Shown here: positions 15,081 through 21,703 of the stretch, piece after piece
Layout of the letters: every line of letters starts with the position of its first letter
Position numbering within the stretch: the first letter of the stretch is position 1
Assembly (NCBI GenBank): GCA_934755305.1
Contig: CAKVLD010000049.1
Coordinates: forward strand, 1-21,772
Direction: 5' to 3'
Length of the DNA: 21,772 nt
From: an uncultured Clostridium sp.
GTDB lineage: Bacteria; Bacillota; Clostridia; Clostridiales; Clostridiaceae
The notes under the pieces: generated by a model
What the model was told of the DNA's origin: nothing
Database searches by the model: none
The model's input: only the letters and a program-made list of their open reading frames with translations
Position numbers and translations under genes: made by a program

Positions 15081-16046
15081 TTAAAATTTATAGTTTAATG
15101 AAAGAATTAAAGCTTCTATATTATTTACACTTTTAGGATTACCACAAATACCTCCATCACGAGTTTCATAAGTATCCCATCCTACATAGCTAACATGTCC
15201 ATAATATGAAACTGAATAGTCGTCACTTATCTTACCATTCCTGTCAATTATTTTTACTTGGACTGCTTTTATAGGTAAGTTGCTATTAGGTAATCCAGCT
15301 ACTTCGCCATCTTGTACCCAATTAAGCCAGCCTTTATTTTGTATATAAACTCTATATTGAATGTGATTTCCATATTTACTTACAGAGTTTGGTAAAGTTA
15401 ACTTTAATCCTTGTAAGGATAATGTTCTACCAGTAGTTCCGGCTAATGCTTCAGTAGGAGATAACCATCCAAGCTCTTGAACATAACCTTCAACCTTTAA
15501 GAAATCAGGTTGCACTCTAAAAGCTGCAATTTGAATAGCTTCCATAGCAAGACCTTTTCCCTCTGTACCAGATACTTCTCCATTTATAGCAAATGTATTT
15601 TCCCAACCTTCATATGCAATGTGAGAGTTATAATATAATTCGTAGTTTTTAGCAATATTTCCTGTTTCGTCTACAAGCATAATTTGAATAGCTTCTACTT
15701 GTAATGATTGACCAGTAGTTCCAGCCATTTCTCCATCTTCAACCCAGTCCATCCAATCTGTATTTTCAACATGAACTCTATATTTGATATGTAAACCAAG
15801 ATCTTTGTATCTAGGTTTTAGCTGTATTCTAATAGCTTCAATATCAAGTGATTGCCCAGTAGTTCCAGCTTCGCCACCATTTTGAACCCAATCCATCCAT
15901 CCTATATTAGATACATGACATTGATATTCAAGGATTGGTTCCATTGTTATATCAGATGGTATATCTGCTGCTTTTGTAAATGTACTTGTATTAATTGTAA
16001 ATACAACTAGCATAATTATCATTATATTTCTTAATAACTTTTTCAT
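15081..16046 (-). CDS. Secreted protein made of six ChW (clostridial hydrophobic W) repeats
   Basis: A 321-residue exported protein. Residues 1-26 form a signal peptide (MKKLLRN, hydrophobic core, cleavage expected after FTKA). The rest is six ChW repeats, at about 40-76, 88-124, 137-175, 184-218, 229-267 and 279-317, each with the GW or DW pair, a central AG/SG turn and a final EAIQI-like strand. ChW repeats are largely confined to clostridia and relatives and are thought to mediate adhesion or cell-surface attachment. Here they make up the whole mature protein, with no enzyme domain. Repeats 1, 2 and 5 are the most alike. The start at 16046 is chosen because GGGGG lies six bases upstream; an in-frame ATG at 16091 overlaps the promoter. 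Confidence 0.92.
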   Translation of the reverse strand: MKKLLRNIMIIMLVVFTINTSTFTKAADIPSDITMEPILEYQCHVSNIGWMDWVQNGGEAGTTGQSLDIEAIRIQLKPRYKDLGLHIKYRVHVENTDWMDWVEDGEMAGTTGQSLQVEAIQIMLVDETGNIAKNYELYYNSHIAYEGWENTFAINGEVSGTEGKGLAMEAIQIAAFRVQPDFLKVEGYVQELGWLSPTEALAGTTGRTLSLQGLKLTLPNSVSKYGNHIQYRVYIQNKGWLNWVQDGEVAGLPNSNLPIKAVQVKIIDRNGKISDDYSVSYYGHVSYVGWDTYETRDGGICGNPKSVNNIEALILSLNYKF

Positions 16047-16078
16047 GTGAATCCCCCTAATTTTTATTGAATATTTAA

Positions 16079-16107
16079 AGTATAATGGCAAAAAAGTAAA
16101 AAGTAAA
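16079..16107 (-). promoter_or_regulatory. Sigma-A promoter of the ChW gene
   Basis: Read on the minus strand: TTTACT (16107-16102), 17-bp spacer, TATACT (16084-16079), followed by a leader of about 30 bases and the AGGGGG ribosome binding site. Confidence 0.6.
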
Positions 16108-16484
16108 TGATTATGTAAAATATATTTAAAAATTAAATTTAACTATAAATTAATGAATTAGATTTCAAATTTGAAGTAAAATGTTAATTAATATAACTTT
16201 AAATACGAATAATAGTTAAAAAGATAAAATAAGGAAAAAATAGAGTCTGGATAAAGTATCTTATCATTTCTGAATAGCAATTTATATGCTATTATGTAGA
16301 AATGATAAAAAATGAAATATTGAGAAAAGACTAAAAAGAATATATAATGTAAAATAAAAAACTAATGCACTAATCAATTTAAGAAAAAAATTAAGTATTT
16401 ACTAAGAAATCACAACAATTTATTTATTTATTTATTTATTATAGCAAGATTAGTAGATGAGTACTCTGGAAAAAGGATGAAATT
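16108..16484. other. Gene-free region upstream of the mobilization genes
   Basis: No coding remnant is visible. It contains a 12-bp palindrome (16164-16175), a large interrupted dyad (16261-16308, listed separately) and a short TTTA tandem run (16418-16441). The mobC-like gene starts at 16485, after AAGGATG. The region is a plausible place for an origin of transfer. Confidence 0.5.
16261..16308. repeat. Two-step inverted repeat, candidate part of an oriT
   Basis: The outer arms TTATCATTTCT (16261-16271) and AGAAATGATAA (16298-16308) are perfectly complementary over 11 bp. The inner arms AATAGCA (16273-16279) and TGCTATT (16287-16293) pair over 7 bp around a 7-nt loop, leaving a small asymmetric internal bulge. 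No T run follows on either strand, so it is not a terminator. It lies 177 bases before a mobC-relaxase pair, the usual place for a relaxase-recognised hairpin. I do not recognise a known nic sequence. Confidence 0.45.
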
Positions 16485-16808
16485 ATGACAAAAAGAACAA
16501 GACCAAAGCAAATAAAATTCTGGGCTACAGAAGAAGAATTAAAAGTTATAGATGAGAAAGTAAAGCTTTCAAATTTAACTAAGCAAGAATACTTATTAAG
16601 AAGCTCATTAGATAAAAATATATTAGTTATAGATGGATTAAAAGAATTACTATTAGAATTAAGTAAAGAAGGAAATAATCTAAACTCATTATCAAGAAAT
16701 GTGGCTAAGGGGGAAGAGGGAGCCTTAGAAGACATTAAAATTATGCAGGATAAGCTTATTGAACTTTGGAAACTAATAGAGAAAACTTTAAAGGAAGGAA
16801 AGGAATAA
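16485..16808 (+). CDS. MobC-like relaxosome accessory protein
   Basis: A 107-residue cytoplasmic DNA-binding protein of the type encoded just before MOB-P relaxases on small plasmids and mobilizable elements. The N-terminal part KQIKFWATEEELKVIDEKVKL has the ribbon-helix-helix look of MobC proteins (short strand with basic residues, then two helices), followed by TKQEYLLRSSL. The C-terminal helices include NNLNSLSRNVAKG, which matches the conserved GNNLNQ-type segment of this family. It would bind oriT, help melt the strand and position the relaxase. AAGGATG precedes the start. The relaxase gene begins two bases after the stop, with its ribosome binding site inside this gene, so translation is probably coupled. 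Confidence 0.85.
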   Translation: MTKRTRPKQIKFWATEEELKVIDEKVKLSNLTKQEYLLRSSLDKNILVIDGLKELLLELSKEGNNLNSLSRNVAKGEEGALEDIKIMQDKLIELWKLIEKTLKEGKE

Positions 16809-16810
16809 AA

Positions 16811-17569
16811 ATGGCAGTTATTAAGAATTTACCTGCAACTAAATCTCTGAAGAATCAACTAGAATACCTTGCTACAGAAGGTAAAACTAGAGATGATTTA
16901 AGGAGTGGAATTAATTGTACTCCTGATAATGTTGAACTAGAATTTAATATTATAAAAGAACTATATAACAAACCTATAGGAAAACAATATTATCATATTA
17001 CTCAGTCCTTTAGCCCTGAAGATAAGATAGATGATATAAAGGTACATAATCTTGGTATAGAGTGGATTGAAGAAAATATTCAAGATCATCAAATATATGT
17101 AGTTACTCATATTGATAGAGATCATCTTCATAATCATTTTGTAATAAATAGTGTAAATATGAATAATGGATTAAAACTTCAGATTTCTCCTAAAAAATTA
17201 GAAGAAATGAAAATGAGCAGTAATAGGATATGCAAAAGGGAAGGATTAAAGGAAATTAATTTAGATTTATCTATAGGATTATCAAAAACAGATGAAGAAT
17301 ACAGGCTTGAAAAACGTGGGATAACAACTTGGAAAAATGAATTTAGACAGGCTATTGATAAAGTTAAAAATGTAAGTGAAGATTTAGAAGAATTTAAAAA
17401 GAAATTAGAAATTAATCATAATATAGATATTTTAAAAACAGATAAAAACATTTTCTATAAAAATAAAGAAGATGGTAAGGTAATAAGTGGTAAGAAGCTT
17501 GGAGGAAGTTATAGTAAAGCTGCTGTGGATATGATATTTAATAGTGATTTGTATAAGGATAATATGTAA
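16811..17569 (+). CDS. MOB-P type relaxase (mobilization nuclease), short form
   Basis: The relaxase nicks one strand at oriT and stays joined to the 5' end through a tyrosine during conjugative mobilization. The N-terminal motif I is LEYLATEGKT with Tyr19, matching the family's Y-[IL]-x4-K-T. Motif III is THIDRDHLHNHFVIN with H100, H105, H107 and H109 available for metal binding. QYYHITQSFSPED is the intervening conserved strand. The region GKKLGGSYSKAAV near the end is the usual close of the nuclease domain. The protein stops at 252 residues, whereas clostridial relaxases often run to 400 or more, so a C-terminal extension may be lost. The start at 16811 is preferred over an in-frame ATG at 16766, which overlaps mobC. 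No integrase, replication or coupling-protein gene accompanies it. Confidence 0.88.
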   Translation: MAVIKNLPATKSLKNQLEYLATEGKTRDDLRSGINCTPDNVELEFNIIKELYNKPIGKQYYHITQSFSPEDKIDDIKVHNLGIEWIEENIQDHQIYVVTHIDRDHLHNHFVINSVNMNNGLKLQISPKKLEEMKMSSNRICKREGLKEINLDLSIGLSKTDEEYRLEKRGITTWKNEFRQAIDKVKNVSEDLEEFKKKLEINHNIDILKTDKNIFYKNKEDGKVISGKKLGGSYSKAAVDMIFNSDLYKDNM

Positions 17570-17579
17570 ATATAAGAAT

Positions 17580-17597
17580 ATATGCATCATATGCATC
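17580..17597. repeat. Tandem 9-bp repeat at the end of the mobilization genes
   Basis: ATATGCATC occurs twice head to tail directly after the relaxase gene and before a GNAT fragment. It could be a junction scar or chance in AT-rich DNA. Confidence 0.4.
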
Positions 17598-17600
17598 AAA

Positions 17601-17774
17601 AAAATATTTGCATTAAAAGAATACAAACATAAAAGATTGGAGATATATTTAAATGTATATAATGATAATTTTAGAGCTGTAAGATTCTACAAAAGAGAAG
17701 GATTTAAAATATTAGATCAACATATAGATGAAAATGTTAATAGATTAGAATTGTTAATGAGTTGTAACAATTAG
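17601..17774 (+). pseudogene. C-terminal fragment of a GNAT acetyltransferase
   Basis: The frame reads RLEIYLNVYNDNFRAVRFYKREGFKIL, then a polar tail ending at TAG. This is the C-terminal motif of ribosomal-protein-type GNAT enzymes: strand L-x-V, then N-x-R-A-x-x-F-Y and G-F. The acetyl-CoA loop and all N-terminal parts are absent; upstream in-frame sequence is low-complexity and Ile/Cys/Lys-rich, and no ribosome binding site is visible. I read it as a decayed gene cut by the arrival or deletion of the mobilization module. Confidence 0.7.
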
Positions 17775-17817
17775 AAAAAGTAATAAAAATATGTATTTAT
17801 TTACTGGAACAATATAG

Positions 17818-17839
17818 TATAATATGTTTAAAACATATT
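17818..17839 (+). promoter_or_regulatory. -10 box and 19-bp palindrome (putative operator) before the PBP gene
   Basis: TATAAT (17818-17823) has no good -35 at 16-18 bp. Overlapping it, AATATGTTTAAAACATATT (17821-17839) is a perfect inverted repeat around a single central base. Its position at the start of the transcript suits a repressor operator or a short 5' hairpin. The AGAGGAG ribosome binding site and the ATG at 17858 follow. Confidence 0.5.
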
Positions 17840-17857
17840 ACAAGAGGAGATGAATAC

Positions 17858-19879
17858 ATGAGGAAAGGTTTTAAAATAGCTATTATAGTAGTTATTGCTA
17901 TACTTTTAGCTGGGGGAGCTTTTGGAATTTATTATGTGCGTACTAATTCAAGTAAACCAGAACAAGTACTTGAAGATTATTTTAGTTTATTAACGGACAA
18001 AAATTATGAAGGTATGTATAATTTGATTTCAAAAGAAAGTCAAGGCAAAATATCAGCAGAAGATTTTATAAAAAGAAATAAGAATATATATGAAGGTATT
18101 GGAGCTTATGATATAAAAGTAGATGTAAAAGAAGTTACCAAAGACAAAGATAATGCAACTGTTAGTTATGAATTTGCTATGAACACAGAAGCTGGTGAAA
18201 TTAATTTCACTAATGAAATGAAGTTTACTAAAGACGATGGAAAGAACTTTGTTGTAGATTGGAGTTCAAATTTAATTTTTCCAGAATTAAATGATAATTA
18301 TAAAGTAAGAATAAACACAGTAGCAGGTAAAAGAGGTAGTATTTTAGACAGAAATGGCAATGTACTAGCTACAGATGGTAAAGCTGCTAATGTTGGAATA
18401 GTACCAGGTAAACTAGCTAATAAAGATGAAGCTGTTAACAATATAGCACAAATATTAGAAATGACTGTTGATGATATAAATAAAAAGCTTAGTGCTTCAT
18501 ATGTACAAGCAGATACTTTTGTTCCTTTAAAAGTTATTTCAGGAACTGATGCAAGAAAGGATCAATTATTAAAAATAGATGGAGTTAAAATTAATGATAA
18601 AACTTCAAGAATATATCCATTAGGAGCACAAGCTGCTCATTTAACTGGGTATGTACAAGCTATAACTGCTGAGGAATTAAAAGAATTAGAAGGCAAAGGG
18701 TATTCGACAAATTCAGTTATAGGAAAAGCAGGAGCAGAAAAGTTATATGAAGATAAGTTAAAGGGTAATGATGGAGTAGAGATTTATATAGAAGATGAAT
18801 CTGGAAGTAAGAAATCTACAGTAGTTTCTAGAGATGTTAAAGATGGAGAAAATGTAAAATTAACTATAGATAACACTTTACAAGCTAATCTTTATAATGG
18901 ACTTGCACAAGATAAAGGTGCATCAGTTGCTATGAATCCAAATACAGGAGAAGTTTTAGCATTAGTAAGTACACCTTCTTATGATCCAAATGAATTTGTA
19001 CTAGGAATGTCTAATGATAAATGGAATAGCTTAAATAATGATCCAAATAAACCAATGTATAATAGATTTAAAGCAAGTTTTGCACCAGGTTCTACATTTA
19101 AGCCAATTACAGGTGCTATAGGTTTAGATACTAAGGCAATTGATCCAAATAAAGATATGAATATAACAAGTAATTCATGGCAAAAAGATTCTTCATGGGG
19201 TAGCTATAATGTAACTAGAGTTCATGAATATGGAACTGCTAATTTAGAAAATGCTATGGTTTATTCAGATAATATTTATTTTGCTATGGCTGCATTAAAT
19301 ATAGGAAGTGAAAACTTTTGTAATAAACTTAAGAGTTTTGGTTTTGGAGAAGAACTTCCATTTGATTTTGGATTAACTAAATCTCAATATTCAGATGATG
19401 GAAGTCTTATATCCTCAGAAGTTCAACTTGCAGATAGTGGATATGGACAAGGTAAAGTTTTAGTTAATCCAGTTCATTTAGCATCAATATATACAATGTT
19501 TTTAAATGAAGGAAATATATTAACACCATATCTTTTAAGTGAAGAAGCTTCAACTAAGGTATGGAAAGAAAATGCTATATCAAAGGAATCAGCATCTATA
19601 ATATTAAATGACATGACACAAGTAGTTGATAATCCAGCAGGAACAGCCAATGGCGTTAAGATTGATGGTTTAAATATTGCTGCAAAGACAGGTACTGCTG
19701 AGATCAAGGCATCACAAGATGATACTACAGGTACTGAAACAGGATGGCTTGCAGCTATGACTACTAATAGAGCTAATGGAAATGTCCTTATTATTTCTAT
19801 GGCTGAAGATGTTAAGGATAAAGGTGGAAGTGGTTACTTAGTACCAAAAGTAAGAGAAGCATTTATGGCAATTAAATAG
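17858..19879 (+). CDS. Class B penicillin-binding protein with MecA-type N-terminal domain
   Basis: A membrane-anchored D,D-transpeptidase that cross-links peptidoglycan, 673 residues. Residues 7-27 form the N-terminal membrane anchor. Residues about 33-145 are an NTF2-like MecA_N domain (VLEDYFSLLTDKNYEGMYNL). The PBP dimerization domain is about 150-320 (RGSILDRNGNVLA, YPLGAQAAHLTGY, GAEKLYEDKL). The transpeptidase domain is about 350-670, with the active-site S412-T-F-K415, S470-D-N472 and K610-T-G612. This architecture (subclass B1) is shared with Staphylococcus PBP2a and Enterococcus PBP5, which bind beta-lactams poorly; whether this one does cannot be told. It is monocistronic with its own terminator. 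A palindrome at the promoter suggests regulation, but no blaI/mecI-like gene is adjacent. Confidence 0.95.
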   Translation: MRKGFKIAIIVVIAILLAGGAFGIYYVRTNSSKPEQVLEDYFSLLTDKNYEGMYNLISKESQGKISAEDFIKRNKNIYEGIGAYDIKVDVKEVTKDKDNATVSYEFAMNTEAGEINFTNEMKFTKDDGKNFVVDWSSNLIFPELNDNYKVRINTVAGKRGSILDRNGNVLATDGKAANVGIVPGKLANKDEAVNNIAQILEMTVDDINKKLSASYVQADTFVPLKVISGTDARKDQLLKIDGVKINDKTSRIYPLGAQAAHLTGYVQAITAEELKELEGKGYSTNSVIGKAGAEKLYEDKLKGNDGVEIYIEDESGSKKSTVVSRDVKDGENVKLTIDNTLQANLYNGLAQDKGASVAMNPNTGEVLALVSTPSYDPNEFVLGMSNDKWNSLNNDPNKPMYNRFKASFAPGSTFKPITGAIGLDTKAIDPNKDMNITSNSWQKDSSWGSYNVTRVHEYGTANLENAMVYSDNIYFAMAALNIGSENFCNKLKSFGFGEELPFDFGLTKSQYSDDGSLISSEVQLADSGYGQGKVLVNPVHLASIYTMFLNEGNILTPYLLSEEASTKVWKENAISKESASIILNDMTQVVDNPAGTANGVKIDGLNIAAKTGTAEIKASQDDTTGTETGWLAAMTTNRANGNVLIISMAEDVKDKGGSGYLVPKVREAFMAIK

Positions 19880-19891
19880 TTTTTAATTTTA

Positions 19892-19940
19892 AAAATAAGC
19901 AAGGGAATTATATACTTTATATCTCTTGCTTATTTTATAT
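19892..19940 (+). terminator. Terminator of the PBP gene
   Basis: A 15-bp stem with one wobble (19892-19906 with 19922-19936) and a loop rich in A and T; the 3' arm itself ends in TTTT. Confidence 0.82.
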
Positions 19941-19990
19941 ATCTGAGAATAAAAGTTAATTATGAAAAAATAAAACCCAGATTAAAAACA

Positions 19991-20052
19991 TTTGTGAAAA
20001 AGTATAAAAAAGTATCACAAAAGAAAGGGTAAATTGTGAATTATCACAAAAG
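19991..20052 (+). promoter_or_regulatory. Cluster of TTGTGA/TCACAA half-sites before the serine protease gene
   Basis: TTGTGAATTATCACAA (20034-20049) is an inverted repeat with a 4-base centre, resembling CRP/FNR-family operators. A second, widely spaced pair is formed by TTTGTGA (19991-19997) and TCACAAA (20015-20021). TATCACAAAAG occurs twice in direct orientation (20013-20023 and 20042-20052), 29 bp apart. The likely -10 is TATAAT at 20099-20104, with no recognisable -35, so the dyad would be centred about 70 bases upstream of transcription start, where a class I activator can act. Confidence 0.5.
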
Positions 20053-20133
20053 CATGAAAAATAATTTCAAAAATGTAATATTATGTTAATATTATTAATA
20101 TAATAAAAGTTTTTATAAAAAGAGGGATTATAA

Positions 20134-21045
20134 ATGAATAAGAAAAAAATTTTTGCTACTGTACTTTCTGCGTTTTTAATTTTTTCTGCAGCACCAGTAG
20201 CATCAACAAGTACTGTGACAAGCAAGCCAATAACTGAAGTAGCTGCTGCAACTGATCCTTTAGACATGCAAGTTAAGGATTTAAAAACAGGGACATTAAA
20301 AACAATTCCTAAGTCTCAATACACAAGTAGTACAAACTTAACAAAACAAAGTACAAATTCTTATATTCCAGCTGGAGTAAAAAATACTTTAAGGGGCAAA
20401 GTAATAGGAAGTGATGATAGAAATAAAATCACTAATACTAAGGTATTTCCATATTCAGCAATATGTTATATAAGAATAGTATATCCAAACAATAAAGCAT
20501 ATATAGGAACAGCTTGGATGTATAGTAAAAATACTGCTATAACTGCAGGACATTGTGTATATTCTAAAGACAATGGTGGCTGGGCAAAGAGTATAACAGT
20601 ATATCCAGGAGCTAATGGAAGTGCTACTCCTTTTGGATCTACTACTGCTAAAGCAATACATGCACCAAGTGAATATGTTTCAAAACAATCTTCAAATTAT
20701 GACTTTGGTGTAATTCAATTAAATAGTGATATTGGTAATACAGTAGGATACTTTGGGGCATCTTGGACATCATCATCATTAAAAGGTAAGAATGTTACTG
20801 TAACAGGATATCCAGGAGAAAAGAGTAAAACTCAATGGACTATGAGTGGACCAATAAGTTCTGTAACTGCTAATAGACTTATATATAAAATGGATACAAC
20901 TGGAGGACAAAGTGGTTGTCCTGTATATGTAAAGGAAAGCAATAATTATAGAGCAGTATCAATTCATACTACAGGATCTACTAATAGTAATGGTTCAACA
21001 AGAATAACTAAACCACTTTATGATTATATGAATAGATTTAGATAA
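20134..21045 (+). CDS. Secreted V8/glutamyl-endopeptidase-like serine protease (S1B)
   Basis: A 303-residue exported trypsin-fold protease. Residues 1 to about 24 form a signal peptide (MNKKKIF, hydrophobic core, cleavage near PVAS). A pro-segment extends to about residue 95. The catalytic triad is H140 in AITAGHCVY, D190 in YDFGVIQL and S260 in TGGQSGCPVY. H278 in VSIHTTG sits where Glu-specific enzymes of this family hold the P1 carboxylate, which supports, but does not prove, cleavage after glutamate. Three cysteines (C111, C141, C262) remain in the mature part. AGAGGGAT lies about eight bases before the ATG. The upstream region carries repeated TTGTGA/TCACAA half-sites and a promoter without a good -35, pointing to activator control. 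It is monocistronic. Confidence 0.92.
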   Translation: MNKKKIFATVLSAFLIFSAAPVASTSTVTSKPITEVAAATDPLDMQVKDLKTGTLKTIPKSQYTSSTNLTKQSTNSYIPAGVKNTLRGKVIGSDDRNKITNTKVFPYSAICYIRIVYPNNKAYIGTAWMYSKNTAITAGHCVYSKDNGGWAKSITVYPGANGSATPFGSTTAKAIHAPSEYVSKQSSNYDFGVIQLNSDIGNTVGYFGASWTSSSLKGKNVTVTGYPGEKSKTQWTMSGPISSVTANRLIYKMDTTGGQSGCPVYVKESNNYRAVSIHTTGSTNSNGSTRITKPLYDYMNRFR

Positions 21046-21068
21046 TTAGATAGTATTTAATTATTAGG

Positions 21069-21109
21069 AAGAGGCTTTGAGATTTAGAATCAAGGTCTCT
21101 TTTCTTTTT
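21069..21109 (+). terminator. Terminator of the serine protease gene
   Basis: A 12-bp stem with two wobbles (21069-21080 with 21090-21101) and a 9-nt loop, then a T-rich tail. The right arm ATCAAGGTCTCTTTT is repeated in the terminator at 21667-21703. Confidence 0.8.
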
Positions 21110-21146
21110 AAGAGACATCATCAATAATATAAGTGCTTCATCATAT

Positions 21147-21166
21147 TTTTAATCTAATTTTAATCT
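21147..21166 (+). promoter_or_regulatory. Direct repeat TTTTAATCT x2 with 11-bp period
   Basis: TTTTAATCT occurs at 21147-21155 and 21158-21166, separated by AA, about 80 bases before the DUF4342-like gene. One-turn direct repeats of this kind are typical of OmpR/PhoB-family response regulator sites. In AT-rich DNA chance is possible. Confidence 0.35.
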
Positions 21167-21245
21167 TTCTTATATTTTACTTTAATTTTCCAAAAGTATT
21201 ATATAGACAAGTTAAAGAAATAAAACTTTTTGGAGGTTAAAAAAT

Positions 21246-21659
21246 ATGAACGAAGATAATATGAATGAAAACAAAATTATTGAGGTAACAGAAGTGAAGG
21301 AGGAAGGTAATAAAAGCAAAGAAAGACATTCAGAAGATAAGCATTACGGAATTGGTAAAATAGTTGGAAAAATATTTAAGTTAATAGGTAAAATAATAAA
21401 AAAGGGTAATGAAAATTATTTCGAAATAAAAAAAGAAAATGAAGATCCTATAAGAATATCATTAACTATATCTGTATTGTTATTAATGTTTTTATCATTA
21501 CCAACTATAGTGTTATTAGTAGTAGGATTATTCTGTGGTTATCAATATTCTTTGACAGGATCAACTAATAATTATAATAAGGTAAATGAAGTTTTTGGAA
21601 AAGCAACAGAAGCTGCTGATAATTTTAAAGAAGACTTTAAAAAGGAATATAATAAGTAG
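21246..21659 (+). CDS. DUF4342-like single-pass membrane protein
   Basis: A 137-residue protein of unknown function. Residues 1-35 are highly charged (many E, K, D, N). Residues about 36-55 form a basic amphipathic stretch with repeated IGKIxxKI (IGKIVGKIFKLIGKIIKK). Residues 55-72 (NENYFEIKKENEDPIRISL) followed by a long hydrophobic segment (LTISVLLLMFLSLPTIVLLVVGLFCGY, about 72-98) resemble the DUF4342 domain, in which a short strand region precedes a membrane anchor. The C-terminus is a charged helix (FGKATEAADNFKEDFKKEYNK). No signal peptide is present; it is probably anchored by the one helix. GGAGG (21232-21236) lies nine bases before the ATG. The family match is by eye and moderate. 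Confidence 0.7.
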   Translation: MNEDNMNENKIIEVTEVKEEGNKSKERHSEDKHYGIGKIVGKIFKLIGKIIKKGNENYFEIKKENEDPIRISLTISVLLLMFLSLPTIVLLVVGLFCGYQYSLTGSTNNYNKVNEVFGKATEAADNFKEDFKKEYNK

Positions 21660-21666
21660 TAAGAGG

Positions 21667-21703
21667 AAGGGGATTTTGATTTAAAAATCAAGGTCTCTTT
21701 TTT
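21667..21703 (+). terminator. Terminator of the DUF4342-like gene
   Basis: A 15-bp stem with several G-T wobbles (21667-21681 with 21686-21700), 4-nt loop, followed by TTT. The 3' arm shares ATCAAGGTCTCTTTT with the previous gene's terminator. The last 69 bases of the window show nothing else. Confidence 0.75.

Noticed and set aside
16418..16441. TTTA tandem run upstream of mobC
   Set aside because: A short tetranucleotide microsatellite; too short and low in complexity to call an iteron or regulatory array.
17544..17600. Start of a 76-codon frame overlapping the relaxase end
   Set aside because: Only the part from about 17601 resembles a protein (GNAT tail). The upstream part is low-complexity and overlaps the relaxase, so I called a pseudogene fragment instead.
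19975..20000. CCCAG followed by TTTGTG as a VirR box
   Set aside because: The VirR site needs two CCAGTTNTNCAC-like direct repeats; only the first five bases match and there is no second copy.
20034..20049. Dyad as a Rex or classical FNR site
   Set aside because: Rex sites are TTGTTAA-N4-TTAACAA and FNR sites TTGAT-N4-ATCAA; the arms TTGTGA/TCACAA fit neither, so I left the regulator open.
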